Positions 1 through 9,536 are shown, numbered from the stretch's first letter. The stretch is 64,000 nucleotides of DNA from Actinomadura rudentiformis (GCF_008923185.1 NZ_WBMT01000008.1:124001-188000); one strand, 5' to 3'. Made by a program: numbers and translations. Notes: generated by a model from the sequence alone, not told the origin.

Positions 1-13
1 CCTCCCTCCGGCA

Positions 14-1132
14 TTGATCATTTCGTTCGAGTTCAAGCTGAGCTCGGGCAAGCCCGCCAACCTCGACGCGGCCGGGAAGGCGTGGCGCGAGGCGGCGGAG
101 AGACTGCAGGAGGCGAGCACCGAGATCAAGGAGCTCGCGACCGGGGTGCCCCAGAAGGCGTGGTCGTCCAAGGACCGGCCCGCCTACGAGAAGAAGGTCC
201 AGGAATGGGCCTCCCAGATCGACGTGCTCAACACCTACTGCCAAGCGGCGGGCATGACGCTGACGGCGCTCGCCTACGCCCTCATGGCGTACGCGGTCTT
301 CGCCATGGCGATGGCGGTCTACCTCGACGGCCTCGCAATCGCGGCGGCTGCCGCATTGGCCGGCGTCGTCACATCCGTCGGCTACCCCGCCATCCTCGCG
401 ACGGCCACCACAGCTGGGAGCATCACCCATGTGGCCACCGCGATCCTTGCCGCGGCGGGGAACATCGCGGGAGCCGTGATCGGCGGAGGCACGCTGGTGA
501 GTGCGCTCGTCGAACGGTCGCGGGGCAACGAGAAGGCGCTGGGCGACTTCTTCAAGGCGCAGGCCACCGGTGCCGCGGGGGCGGCGGCGAACCTGAGCCA
601 GAACGCGGCGAACGCGGGTCTCGCCTGGATCAACCGGTTCGACCCCTCGGGTTACGTCCCGACGGGGCACAAGGGCAGCCCGCTCAAGGAGATCGACCTG
701 GATGCCGACCGGGGGATCGACAACACCTGGAACGTCGGGGCCGGTGCGAAGGTCCAGACCGGGCCCGTCGGTCCCGAGCACGAGATCGGCATTCGCGGCA
801 AGTACGGAGACGACGGCTTCAAGGGAATCGAAGGCGAGTACAACCAGAAACGGAATCTGCCGGGCGCGGCGGGGGCCGCGGGAGGGCAGGGCACGTTCGG
901 CGGGAAGCTCGGCTGGGAGGCGGACGACGACGGTCGCGGCGGGGACTTCTATGCCGGTGGCAAGGCCGGGGCCGAGCACGCGCCCACGGGGAGCAAGGGA
1001 AGTCTGGAAGGCCAGGTCAACGACGACGGCGACTGGAAGGGCAAGGGGGAGGGGACGACCTGGGGCGGCCAGGGGAAGGTGCAGGGCGGCAAGAAGGACG
1101 AGACACCGCCCTGGGACAGCGACGGCAACTGA
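14..1132 (+). CDS. Putative type VII secretion effector with WXG-like N-terminus, hydrophobic middle and Gly/Asp-rich tail
   Basis: The 372-residue frame begins with an alpha-helical stretch of about 85 residues containing AWSSKDR, a position resembling the WXG turn of ESX substrates. Two or three hydrophobic segments follow (about residues 80-165). The C-terminal half is hydrophilic, rich in Gly, Asp and Lys, and repetitive (GxxGxEG-type units), possibly a beta-rich repeat. No catalytic motif is recognised. The TTG at 14 is the first usable start, but the frame is open to the window edge, so the true start may lie upstream. It converges on the YbaB gene across a strong hairpin. A secreted or surface substrate role is inferred from the neighbouring ESX genes. 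Confidence 0.6.
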   Translation: MIISFEFKLSSGKPANLDAAGKAWREAAERLQEASTEIKELATGVPQKAWSSKDRPAYEKKVQEWASQIDVLNTYCQAAGMTLTALAYALMAYAVFAMAMAVYLDGLAIAAAAALAGVVTSVGYPAILATATTAGSITHVATAILAAAGNIAGAVIGGGTLVSALVERSRGNEKALGDFFKAQATGAAGAAANLSQNAANAGLAWINRFDPSGYVPTGHKGSPLKEIDLDADRGIDNTWNVGAGAKVQTGPVGPEHEIGIRGKYGDDGFKGIEGEYNQKRNLPGAAGAAGGQGTFGGKLGWEADDDGRGGDFYAGGKAGAEHAPTGSKGSLEGQVNDDGDWKGKGEGTTWGGQGKVQGGKKDETPPWDSDGN

Positions 1133-1166
1133 GACCCGTGGGACTGCGACGGCGACTCAGAACGTG

Positions 1167-1197
1167 AAGGCCCCGGAACGTGGCGTTCCGGGGCCTT
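1167..1197. terminator. Bidirectional intrinsic terminator between convergent genes
   Basis: A perfect 14-bp inverted repeat (arms 1167-1180 and 1184-1197) with a 3-nt loop lies between the ends of two convergent genes. The stem is GC-rich and flanked by short A and T runs, so it can work in both directions. Confidence 0.85.
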
Positions 1198-1207
1198 TCG
1201 CCGTTGG

Positions 1208-1693
1208 CTACGGCTGGTAGTTGCCGGGGTGGTTGGGGCCCTTGTAGTTGTCCATGGCCTCCTTGGCGCGCTGCTGCTGGAGGCCGAGCTCGCGGGCCAG
1301 GTCCTTCATCTGGCCGGCGAAGCCGTTGGCGATCTTGTCGAGTGAGGCGAGCGCCGCGGAGGGGTCGATGGGCTTGTCCGGGTCGTTCGACATCTTGAAC
1401 ATCGTCTCGCTGGCCTCCCGGACCTTCGTCTGGAAGTCGGCGGAGGCGGCGTTGACGGCGGCCTTGATCTCCTCGGTCAGTTCGAACGAGGGCAGCCGCA
1501 GCGCACGCGGGTCGATGTCCAGGCGGGTGAGGCCGCCCTTGGCCGTGAACTCGGCGTAGATCCGGCCGTCGGCCGCCTCGCCCTTGCCCACGGCCTCGTC
1601 GATGCGCTCCTTCATCTTGGTGAAGTCGCCCATGTTCTGTTCCATGTCGCGCTGGAACTGCTCGAAGCCGCTGCCGAGGCTGAAATCGGCCAT
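1208..1693 (-). CDS. YbaB/EbfC-family protein linked to the ESX locus
   Basis: This 161-residue protein has the YbaB/EbfC layout: an N-terminal helix, a central strand region (GRIYAEFTAKGGLTRLDIDPRAL) and C-terminal helices. Family members form dimers and bind DNA non-specifically, but paralogues of this longer type are common beside actinobacterial type VII loci, where their role is not established. It lies about 60 bp downstream of eccC on the same strand and is probably cotranscribed. A second family member occurs at 27539-28006, also beside ESX accessory genes. Confidence 0.8.
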   Translation of the reverse strand: MADFSLGSGFEQFQRDMEQNMGDFTKMKERIDEAVGKGEAADGRIYAEFTAKGGLTRLDIDPRALRLPSFELTEEIKAAVNAASADFQTKVREASETMFKMSNDPDKPIDPSAALASLDKIANGFAGQMKDLARELGLQQQRAKEAMDNYKGPNHPGNYQP

Positions 1694-1753
1694 CTGACCA
1701 AACCTTTCTATGGGAGCTTGCGGAAGGTTGCGAGCTTTTCGTCAGGAGCCGGA

Positions 1754-4700
1754 TCACTCCTGGTGGACGGTCTGCACGAGCCGGGTGCCGCCGCGGCGGT
1801 CGATGAAGTAGCCGCGGCCCGGTGGCAGCGCGTGGCCCTTGATGTTGCCCAGGACGATGCCCTCGTCCTTGTTGCCGGACATGAGCAGGCCCGGCGAGCC
1901 CATCTCCTTGATGCGCTGCATGATCGGGTCGTACATGCCGCGGCCGGCGCCGCCGAACGCGCGGGACAGGATCACGTGCAGGCCGATGTCGCGTGCCTGC
2001 GGGAGCAGCTCGGCGAGCTGCGTGACCGGGTTGTTGGACGTGGCCACCAGGTCGTAGTCGTCGATGATCAGGTAGAGGTCCGGGCCCTTCCACCACGACC
2101 TGTCCCGGAGCTGGTCCGGGGTGAGGTCGGCCGGTGGGAGCCGGTTCTTGAGGGCGCCGACGATGTCCTTGACCAGCGACGCCGCGGCGGTCGAGGACGC
2201 GGCGTACCCGATGCGGTGCTCGGAGTTGGCGTGGTCCAGCAACGACCGGCGGTAGTCCAGGAAGATCATCCGAGCTTGTTCCGGCGTGTACCGGTCGACG
2301 ATGCCCTGGACGATCGTCTTGAGCATGTTGGACTTGCCGCACTCGGTGTCGCCGATGACGAGGAAGTGCGACTCCTGCGCGAAGTCCAGGTAGACCGGCG
2401 ACAGCGAGTCCTCGTCGATCGCGAACGGGATGCGGTTGCCGCTTTCGGCCGCGGCGGGCAGCTGGCTGACGGGGAGCACGGACGGAAGCATCCGGACCTT
2501 CGGCGCCCCGGGGCCCTGCCAGTTGCCCGCGACGGCGCCGACGAACTTGCGGACGCCGTCGGAGAGGTTCTCGCCGTTCGGCTCGCCGTCCAGGCGCGGC
2601 AGCGCTGACAGGAAGTGCAGCTTGTCGCGGGTCAGACCGCGGCCCGGCCGCCCCTCCGGCACGTTGCTTGCGAGCTTGCGGTCGACCTCGGACTCGTATG
2701 GGTCACCCATCCGCAGTTCGAGTTTGCTGCCGAACAGGTCACGGATCGTGGTGCGGAACTCCGACCACTTGTTCACTGTCGCGACCACATGGATGCCGTA
2801 GCCCAGGCCGCGCGCGGCCAGGTCGGTGATCACGGGTTCGAGGTTCTCGTAGTCCTGGCGGACCGTCATCCAGCCGTCCACCACGAGGAACACGTCACCG
2901 TAGCCGTCGCCTGTGATCTCACCCGCGTTGCGCATGCGGCGGTAGGTCGCCATGCCGTCGATGCCGCGCTCGGCGAATTCCCGCTCGCGGCGTTCGAGCA
3001 GCGAGGTGACCTCTGCGACGGTCCGGCGCACCCGGTCGGTGTCCAGGCGGTTGGCGACACCGCCGACGTGCGGCAGATCCTCGAACGCGGCGAGCGTGCC
3101 GCCACCGAAGTCGAGGCAGTAGAACTGCACCTGCTGCGGCGTGTGCAGCATCGCCAGCGAGGCGATGAGGGTGCGCAGCATGGTCGACTTGCCGCTCTGC
3201 GGGGCGCCGGCGATGCCGACGGTGCCGGCAGCGCCGGACAGGTCGACGTACATCGGGTCGCGGCGCTGGTGGAACGGCCGGTCGATGATGCCGACGATCG
3301 CGTGCAGCTTGTTGCGCCACGCGTCGTTCTGCGTGGTCAGCCCGAGCCCGGGGACGACCGCCAGCGTCGGAAGCAGTTCGTCGAGCGTCGGCGGCAGGTC
3401 CAGCGGCGGCAGCCAGATCTCGTGCGCGGGCGGGCCGTGCCCCTCCAGCTGCTTGACCACGACGTCGAACAGCGAGGCCGTCGGCTCGTTGCTCTCGTCC
3501 TGCTGCTGCTCCTCCGGCTCCTCGATGATCTGCGGCCGGATGTAGTCGGGGATGTACGGCACGATCTGACGGACGACCTGCTTGTTCCCCTTCTTGGCCG
3601 CGGGGGCGAGGTCCTCGGTGGCCGGGCCGGAGACGTACGCGGCGCGGAACCGGGTCATCGACTCGGTGCCGAACTTCATGTAGCCGTGGCCGGGCGCGGA
3701 GGGCAGCTCGTACGCGTCCGGGGACCCGAGGACGACGCGCGACTCCTGCGCCGAGAAGGTACGGAGACCGATGCGGTACGACAGGTGCGTGTCGAGGCCG
3801 CGCAGCTTGCCCTCTTCGAGGCGCTGCGAGGCCAGCAGGATGTGCACGCCGAGCGACCGGCCCAGCCGCCCGATCATGACGAACAGGTCGGCGAACTCGG
3901 GCTTGGCGCTCAGAAGCTCGGAGAACTCGTCCAGCACCAGGAACAGCGTCGGCATCGGCGGCAGCTCCGCGCCCTGCTCGCGCGCCTTGTTGTAGTCGCG
4001 CAGCGAGGCGTAGTTGCCGGAGGCGCGCAGGTATTCCTGGCGGCGCACCATCTCGCCCTCCAGCGCCGCGTACATGCGGTCGACCAGAGGGAGTTCGTCT
4101 TCGAGGTTGGTGATGACGGCCGAGACATGGTTGAGGTTGTCCATGCCGAGGAACGTCGCGCCACCCTTGAAGTCGACGAGCACGAAGTTGAGCTCTTCGG
4201 ACGAGTGCGTGACGGCGAGGCCCAGCACCAGGGTGCGCAGCAGCTCGGACTTACCGGAGCCGGTGGCCCCGATGCACAGGCCGTGCGGGCCCATGCCGCC
4301 CTGCGCCGACTCCTTGATGTCCAGGGAGATCGGCCGGCCGTCGGGGTCGATGCCGATGGGAACGCGAAGCCGGTTGCGCGGCGCGCGCGGCCGCCAGACC
4401 TCACGCACGTCGACGGTGAACGGGTTGTCGATGCCGAGCAGCGAGGTCATCGTCGTCGCGGACGAGAGCACGTCCTCTTCCAGGCCGCCCTGGGCGGCGC
4501 TGGACCGCAGCGGGGAGAGCTGGCGGGCGAGTGCCTCGGTCTGCTGCAGCGTCATCGAGTCGGGCTTGCCGAGGCGGGTGCCGACATCCTTGCCGGTGCG
4601 GTCCTTGGTGAGGCGGGCGACGCGCTCCTTCTGCACCGCGAGCCGCAGCGTGATCGACTCGTGCACCTGTGCGGAGGACCCGGTCAGGTCGATGATGCAG

Positions 4701-5713
4701 ACGCCCTCGATGGCGTCTGCGGCGAGCTGGGAGTCGTAGGAGGCCTGGCCGCCGTCCATGATGATGATGTGGTACGGCAGGTCGTCGGCGGAGAGGCCGG
4801 GCTGGAACCGCGGCCGGTCCTTGACCGACTGGCCGAACATCGCCTCCAGCGAGGTCATGCTCTCGCTCATGAGCCGGACCTGGCCGGCGGCGTCGTACTC
4901 GGTGGGGTGCTGGCTGTGCGGCAGCCACTTGACCCACTGCCACCAGGGCATGCGCTCGCGCGAGGCGCACACCGAGATGTGCACGTCGTCGGGGGAGTGG
5001 AACGCCGCGACCTGCATGAGCATGGCGCGGACCATGCCGTAGACGGCCTCGGGGTCGCCCTGCGGGACGATCCGCGCGAACGACCGGATGTTGGCAGCGA
5101 TCGGCAGGTTGGGTACGTTGGCGTGCGTGCGCATGAACCGGCGGAGCGCGCCGGCGCTCATCGGCTCCAGGTCCTCGACCGGCTTGGTCTCGGGTGCGAT
5201 CAGCTCGACGGCCAGCTTCTGGGAGCCGGTGCCGAAGCGGACCTGCCCGAAGTCGTCGTCGGTGGGGCGGCGCTCCCAGAGCCGGGCGCTCATCACCAGC
5301 GACCACAGGCCGCTGGGGTCGGGGCTGCCCCATTCGAGGGACTCGCGCTGCTGCTTCGCCGCGTTCCGCACCTTGCGCCGTACCTGCCCCAGGTAGCGCA
5401 GGTAGTCGCGGCGCTCGTTGTTCAGCTTGACCTTGCGCTCGCCGCCGGTCCGGCCGACCTGGCCGAGCATCATGCCGACCATGGAGATGGCGAACATGCC
5501 GCCCGCCGCGTACTGCAGCGGGCCGCCGCCGCGGCCGACCATCATGAACATCATGGCGAACGCGCCCGCAACCATGGGCAGGTACGTCATGACCGCGGAG
5601 AATCCCTGCGGGACCACTTCGGGGAGCTCGGGCGGAGACTCCAGCAAAATCTCGCCCCGCGGCATCGCAGGGGGTTTCCGCCGGTCACGACGGCGGACGA
5701 GAACCGTGCTCAC
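1754..5713 (-). CDS. eccC: Type VII secretion ATPase EccC (fused EccCa-EccCb)
   Basis: The 1319-residue protein is the motor of the ESX system, a membrane FtsK/SpoIIIE-type ATPase that recognises substrates and powers export. Two membrane helices lie at about residues 38-85. Three ATPase modules follow with P-loops GATGSGKSE (about 480), GAPQSGKST (about 838) and GDTECGKSN (about 1122). Module 1 has a full Walker B (VLDEFSEL); modules 2 and 3 have VVDGW and IIDDY, lacking the usual Glu. In mycobacteria the two halves are often separate genes; here they are fused, as in many other actinomycetes. The GTG start at 5713 is followed directly by a basic cytoplasmic tail. It is divergent from eccD. 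Confidence 0.97.
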   Translation of the reverse strand: MSTVLVRRRDRRKPPAMPRGEILLESPPELPEVVPQGFSAVMTYLPMVAGAFAMMFMMVGRGGGPLQYAAGGMFAISMVGMMLGQVGRTGGERKVKLNNERRDYLRYLGQVRRKVRNAAKQQRESLEWGSPDPSGLWSLVMSARLWERRPTDDDFGQVRFGTGSQKLAVELIAPETKPVEDLEPMSAGALRRFMRTHANVPNLPIAANIRSFARIVPQGDPEAVYGMVRAMLMQVAAFHSPDDVHISVCASRERMPWWQWVKWLPHSQHPTEYDAAGQVRLMSESMTSLEAMFGQSVKDRPRFQPGLSADDLPYHIIIMDGGQASYDSQLAADAIEGVCIIDLTGSSAQVHESITLRLAVQKERVARLTKDRTGKDVGTRLGKPDSMTLQQTEALARQLSPLRSSAAQGGLEEDVLSSATTMTSLLGIDNPFTVDVREVWRPRAPRNRLRVPIGIDPDGRPISLDIKESAQGGMGPHGLCIGATGSGKSELLRTLVLGLAVTHSSEELNFVLVDFKGGATFLGMDNLNHVSAVITNLEDELPLVDRMYAALEGEMVRRQEYLRASGNYASLRDYNKAREQGAELPPMPTLFLVLDEFSELLSAKPEFADLFVMIGRLGRSLGVHILLASQRLEEGKLRGLDTHLSYRIGLRTFSAQESRVVLGSPDAYELPSAPGHGYMKFGTESMTRFRAAYVSGPATEDLAPAAKKGNKQVVRQIVPYIPDYIRPQIIEEPEEQQQDESNEPTASLFDVVVKQLEGHGPPAHEIWLPPLDLPPTLDELLPTLAVVPGLGLTTQNDAWRNKLHAIVGIIDRPFHQRRDPMYVDLSGAAGTVGIAGAPQSGKSTMLRTLIASLAMLHTPQQVQFYCLDFGGGTLAAFEDLPHVGGVANRLDTDRVRRTVAEVTSLLERREREFAERGIDGMATYRRMRNAGEITGDGYGDVFLVVDGWMTVRQDYENLEPVITDLAARGLGYGIHVVATVNKWSEFRTTIRDLFGSKLELRMGDPYESEVDRKLASNVPEGRPGRGLTRDKLHFLSALPRLDGEPNGENLSDGVRKFVGAVAGNWQGPGAPKVRMLPSVLPVSQLPAAAESGNRIPFAIDEDSLSPVYLDFAQESHFLVIGDTECGKSNMLKTIVQGIVDRYTPEQARMIFLDYRRSLLDHANSEHRIGYAASSTAAASLVKDIVGALKNRLPPADLTPDQLRDRSWWKGPDLYLIIDDYDLVATSNNPVTQLAELLPQARDIGLHVILSRAFGGAGRGMYDPIMQRIKEMGSPGLLMSGNKDEGIVLGNIKGHALPPGRGYFIDRRGGTRLVQTVHQE

Positions 5714-5975
5714 GCTTTGTTTCCTTCCACCGGGGATCCGGAGTGGGAGCCTTGCCTGCCTCCCGCCCGGCAGGAACCGGACGGTCGCGACGCCGGCGCC
5801 TCCGAGTCACCTGCTTGCGCACGCATCAACCAAATCAACCAAATCGTAGTGGTCATGGACCGCTGGTGAGAGCCCGATTCGTCACGTTCGAAGTCGATCA
5901 TGAACGGAATCGGCCGTGGAATCGTCGGATCAGGACGGTTTTGTGCCGTACCACCGTTCATTGCGTAATCTTGGC

Positions 5976-6017
5976 CTGATCACATCCCGGTGTGATCAGC
6001 GGTCGACGGGATGTGAT
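5976..6017. promoter_or_regulatory. Overlapping inverted repeats in the eccC-eccD divergent intergenic region
   Basis: The 417-bp region 5714-6130 separates the divergent eccC and eccD. It contains a 9-bp perfect inverted repeat (CTGATCACA 5976-5984, TGTGATCAG 5991-5999, 6-bp spacer). An overlapping 11-bp one uses the same left arm (5979-5989) with 6007-6017. Three copies of a TGTGAT half-site are therefore present and the two pairings are mutually exclusive. A possible -10 (TAATCT, 5966-5971) lies just upstream for eccD. The repeat is seen directly; an operator role is inference. The rest of the region shows only a short tandem AACCAAATC near 5827-5845. Confidence 0.5.
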
Positions 6018-6130
6018 GAGCTGCATCTCCCGGCCGCTGGCGCCACTGGCATGCCACCATGCAAAGTGGTCGTCCCCCGCCCATCGGTGGTCTCCCCTGT
6101 CCACCTGTCCCGGACAACTGCGAGGAAGTC

Positions 6131-7528
6131 GTGAGCGCGCCCCCTGGAGCCGACATCTGCAGGATCACGGTCGTCGGACCGAAACGGCGAGTCGACATCG
6201 CCGTTCCTGCGGATGCCACGTTCGCCGAGCTCTATCCGACGATGCTGCGTTACGCCGGCCAGGACCTCGCCGACGCGGGCCTGGCGCATGGCGGCTGGAT
6301 CCTGCAGAAGCTGGACCAGGCGCCGTTCGATCCGTCGGCCACACCTGGCCAGGCCGGGTTGCGGGACGGAGACCTCATCTATTTGCGGCCGCGGATGTCG
6401 CAGCTGCCCGACCTCGCCTTCGATGACGTCCCCGACGTCGTCGCCACGGCGGTCAACGACCGGCCGGGCCGGTGGCGGCCCGAGAACGCGCGGACGTTCG
6501 CCCTGGGCTGGGGCGCGACGGGCCTGGGTGTCGGTGCGATCACGCTGCTGCTGACCGGACCCAACTGGATCGTGCCGGCCGCGGCCGCCGGCGGTATCGC
6601 CGTGCTCCTCATCATCGGCGCGATCGCCCTCTCGCGAGCGCTTGGTGACGCCGGAGCCGGCGCGACGCTCGGCTACGGCGCGGTCCCCTACGCCTTTCTC
6701 GCCGGTGTGCTGGCGCCCGCACGCGACGACGCGCTGTCCGATCTGGGCGCGCTGCACCTGACGGCCGGTTTCGGCGCCGCGGTGCTGGCGGCCACGATCT
6801 GCGCCTTCGCGATCTCCGACGGCATGCCGGTCTTCTACGGGACCGCCCTCGCGACCCTGCTGGGCGCCATCACCACGGGACTGGCGCTGGTCTTCGACTA
6901 CGACGCGGCCGGCGTCGCCGCGGTCACCATCGCGGTCTCGCTGGCGCTCACCCCGCTGCTGCCGGGCATCGCGTTCAAGCTCGCCCGGGTGACGCTCCCA
7001 CCGGTCCCGAGCAGCGCCGAGGACCTGCGGCGCGACACCCTGATGGTGGACGGCCAGCAGGTCCTGGCCCGGTCGGGCGCCGCCGACCGCTTCGTCACCG
7101 GCGGTGTCTCGGGCATGGGCCTGATCGCCCTCGGCGGCTCGATCCCGCTGGCCCTGGAGAACGGATGGGTCGCGCCCACGATGGCGGTGGTGGTCGCGCT
7201 GGCGATGTTGCTGCGGGCCCGGATGTTCCGCGGGCGCGCGCAGAAGCTCTGGATGCTCGTCCCCGGCATCACCGTGCTGGCCGTACTGGGCGTCGGCACC
7301 GCGTTCACGACGGACTCCGAGGTGATCCTGCTGGCCGGCGTGCTGGCCCCGGCGCTCGTCGTGTCGGGGATCGCGGTCGGCGTCGGCATCTGGCTGCCCA
7401 AGAACCGGCTCACCCCGTTCTGGGGCCGGGCCGGCGACATCATCGAGATCATGCTTGTGGTCGCGCTGATCCCGCTCGCGCTGGGCGTCAGCGGCGTCTT
7501 CGAGTGGGTCCGCGGCCTCGCGGGCTGA
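6131..7528 (+). CDS. eccD: Type VII secretion integral membrane protein EccD
   Basis: EccD forms the membrane channel scaffold of the ESX complex. The protein starts with a ubiquitin-like domain (about residues 8-85, beginning CRITVVGPKRRVDIAVP) and continues with about 11 hydrophobic helices, the usual family architecture. The frame is open from ATG 6059, but the GTG at 6131, preceded by GAGGAAG, gives the typical short N-terminus (VSAPPGADICRITVVG) and 465 residues; I prefer it. The gene is 13 bp upstream of eccB and clearly in one operon with it. Cytoplasmic N-terminus and membrane location follow from the family. Confidence 0.95.
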   Translation: MSAPPGADICRITVVGPKRRVDIAVPADATFAELYPTMLRYAGQDLADAGLAHGGWILQKLDQAPFDPSATPGQAGLRDGDLIYLRPRMSQLPDLAFDDVPDVVATAVNDRPGRWRPENARTFALGWGATGLGVGAITLLLTGPNWIVPAAAAGGIAVLLIIGAIALSRALGDAGAGATLGYGAVPYAFLAGVLAPARDDALSDLGALHLTAGFGAAVLAATICAFAISDGMPVFYGTALATLLGAITTGLALVFDYDAAGVAAVTIAVSLALTPLLPGIAFKLARVTLPPVPSSAEDLRRDTLMVDGQQVLARSGAADRFVTGGVSGMGLIALGGSIPLALENGWVAPTMAVVVALAMLLRARMFRGRAQKLWMLVPGITVLAVLGVGTAFTTDSEVILLAGVLAPALVVSGIAVGVGIWLPKNRLTPFWGRAGDIIEIMLVVALIPLALGVSGVFEWVRGLAG

Positions 7529-7541
7529 GGGGGCAGGCTAG

Positions 7542-8969
7542 ATGCAGACCAAACGCGATCTGCTGCAGGCGCACCAGCTGATGACCCAGCGCGCCGCGCA
7601 GGCACTGATCCTGGGCGAGCCGGACAACCCCGAGCAGCCCCTCAAGCGGCTGAACGTCGGCACGTTCTCCGGCATCATGGCGGCCGTCGTGGTCGCGGCC
7701 GGGTTCGGCATCGCCGGCCTGCTCATGGGCGGCGGCGGCAAGGGTCTCGACGACCCGCAGATGCTCCTTATCGAGAAGCAGACCGGCACCCGGTACGTGT
7801 GGTGCCTGCCGAAGGGGCAGAAGGAAAAGGCCCTGTGCCCGGTGGCCAACTACGCCTCCGCCAAACTGGCGGTCGGCGGCCAGGGCAAGCAGAAGTCCGT
7901 GTCGTCCAAGTCGTTGTCGAAGTTCCCGCGCGGACCGGTGATCGGCATCGCCGGCGCGCCCGACAGCATCCCTGACCGCAAGCGCCTGGTGGGCGGCCCG
8001 TGGTCGGTGTGCGTGCGCACCGCGACCGGGCTGACCGGCCAGCCCCGGCCGGTCGTCTCCCTGGTCGGCGGCAAGAACGTGGGAGGCCGCACGCTCGACG
8101 CCACCGCCGCGGTCGTTGTCACCTCCGCCGGATCGGACTGGCTCGTCCACAACAACCAGCGGCTGAAGGTCAGCGAGGGCGGCCGCACGGTTCTCGGCAA
8201 CACCCAGCCGGTGCCCGTCTCGCCGGTCTTCATCAACGCGATGCCCGAGGGTCCCGCGTTCGGCCCGCCCAACGAGATCCGGAACGGCTTCGGCCGTAAC
8301 GTCAACACCCAGGGCGGCGCGACCGGCAAGCAAGGCCAGGTCTTCCACGACCAGACCAATGACCGCTACTACGTGCTGATGCCGGACGGCTATGCCTCGA
8401 TCACCAAGATTCAGGCCCAGCTGATCCAGGCGATGCCCGAGTACCAGAGCATGCCGCCGCAGTCGCCTGTCCAGCCGGCGCAGGTCACCGCGAACCCGTC
8501 GCAGACCCAGATCTCCGCGCGCGGTCTCCCGGACAAGCAGCTCCAGCCGGTCCGGTACGACGCCAAGGAAGCCCTCTGCGTGGTCTACAAGAACCTCGGC
8601 TCCGGTATCTCCGCGCCGCAACTGACCGTCGGTGGCGGCACCGACCTTCCGCTGCCGACGACGCAGGGCGGCGGCGGTGTCGACAACGTCGTGCTCCCGC
8701 CGGGCAGCGCGGTGCTGGCGGGCGCCCTGGTCACCACCGAGCAGGCGATCAGCAGCTACTACTTCGTGTCCGACAGCGGCCGCAAGTACGCGGTGAAGAA
8801 CGCCGACGCCGCCAAGGCCCTCGGCTACACGATCTCAGCCGACAAGAGCAGCGACGTGGAGCCGGTCCCGGCCGCCTTGCTGGACCTGCTTCCGGACGGG
8901 CCGCCACTGGCTCTCCTCGACCCGAACAACCCACCACAACTCAATACGCAAGGAAACATGGGCCAGTGA
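7542..8969 (+). CDS. eccB: Type VII secretion protein EccB
   Basis: EccB is the periplasmic-side core subunit of the ESX membrane complex. The 475-residue product begins with the family signature MQTKRDLLQAHQLMTQR, has one transmembrane helix at about residues 40-63, and then a long extracytoplasmic domain with paired cysteines (for example VWCLPKG and ALCPVANY). The C-terminus is proline-rich (about 460-470). The start ATG follows the eccD stop by 13 bp. Length and order match family members. A 276-bp gap separates it from the first esx gene, so those may have their own promoter. Confidence 0.96.
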   Translation: MQTKRDLLQAHQLMTQRAAQALILGEPDNPEQPLKRLNVGTFSGIMAAVVVAAGFGIAGLLMGGGGKGLDDPQMLLIEKQTGTRYVWCLPKGQKEKALCPVANYASAKLAVGGQGKQKSVSSKSLSKFPRGPVIGIAGAPDSIPDRKRLVGGPWSVCVRTATGLTGQPRPVVSLVGGKNVGGRTLDATAAVVVTSAGSDWLVHNNQRLKVSEGGRTVLGNTQPVPVSPVFINAMPEGPAFGPPNEIRNGFGRNVNTQGGATGKQGQVFHDQTNDRYYVLMPDGYASITKIQAQLIQAMPEYQSMPPQSPVQPAQVTANPSQTQISARGLPDKQLQPVRYDAKEALCVVYKNLGSGISAPQLTVGGGTDLPLPTTQGGGGVDNVVLPPGSAVLAGALVTTEQAISSYYFVSDSGRKYAVKNADAAKALGYTISADKSSDVEPVPAALLDLLPDGPPLALLDPNNPPQLNTQGNMGQ

Positions 8970-9245
8970 CGTCGACGGCGCCCCGCTCCGGAGGGCGCCG
9001 TCCGGCCCTCCAGAAGCGGCCCCTGAACGGTCTGGCCGGTAACGGGCATGGCCGGAAGCGGCATCGACCGGCACGTCGACTTGCTCCGGTAATCGTCCGG
9101 TCACGCCGGTCCACGGTTTGCATGGAAACCTGCAGGTAGCCGTAGGTTCGCCGGTACGTAGCAAAATAGATCACATCGTCCCGGACAGGCTTGGTAGGTT
9201 TGCCAGCCTTGTTCCACCGGGCTTGACACGACGGAGGTGTAGAGC
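8970..9245 (+). promoter_or_regulatory. Intergenic leader before the esx gene cluster
   Basis: This 276-bp gap between eccB and the first esx gene holds a GATCACATC element at 9169-9177 that is identical to a segment of the eccC-eccD repeat (5978-5986). In both places it is followed by a CCCGG run after a few bases. A strong ribosome binding site (GGAGG, 9234-9238) precedes the GTG at 9246. No clear -35/-10 pair could be fixed. A shared operator is possible, but a 9-mer can recur by chance in 64 kb. Confidence 0.3.
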
Positions 9246-9536
9246 GTGGGCCAGGCGTTCAGCACGTCGTACGCGACCATGAAGCAGACGGAGGCTCTCT
9301 TCAAGAGCAAGCACAAGGAGATCACTTCGCTGCTGGACTCCCTGGAGGCCGAGCTGAAGAGCGGGCTGTCCCGGTGGGAGGACGACGCGCGCGACGCCTA
9401 CTTCGAGCAGCAGGCCAAGTGGGACAAGGCGGCCCGGGACATAGCGAAGGCCGTGGACGAGTTCTCCACGACGATCCGGACGGCGCACGACAACTACAAG
9501 ACGGCCGAGAACTACAACACCGACATGTGGGCGTGA
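9246..9536 (+). CDS. WXG100-family Esx protein (W-E-D variant)
   Basis: The 96-residue helical-hairpin protein has the size and pattern of ESX substrates. The turn motif is RWEDDARDAY, with W-E-D in place of W-x-G. Near the C-terminus YKTAE matches the YxxxD/E type VII export signal. The GTG start has an excellent GGAGG site 7 bp upstream. It closely resembles the third esx gene at 10133-10423 (same WEDDA turn) and probably pairs with another Esx subunit as a secreted heterodimer or homodimer. Confidence 0.9.
   Translation: MGQAFSTSYATMKQTEALFKSKHKEITSLLDSLEAELKSGLSRWEDDARDAYFEQQAKWDKAARDIAKAVDEFSTTIRTAHDNYKTAENYNTDMWA

Noticed and set aside
2615..5869. A 1084-codon plus-strand open frame opposite eccC
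   Set aside because: It is a codon-bias shadow of the intact eccC gene; its translation is low in complexity and has no domain.
6059..6130. ATG 6059 as the eccD start
   Set aside because: It adds a Pro/Cys-rich lead not seen in EccD proteins, and the GTG at 6131 has a better ribosome site.
9223..9228. TTGACA as a -35 box before the first esx gene
   Set aside because: It is only 23 bp from the start codon with the ribosome site between, so no -10 can fit.
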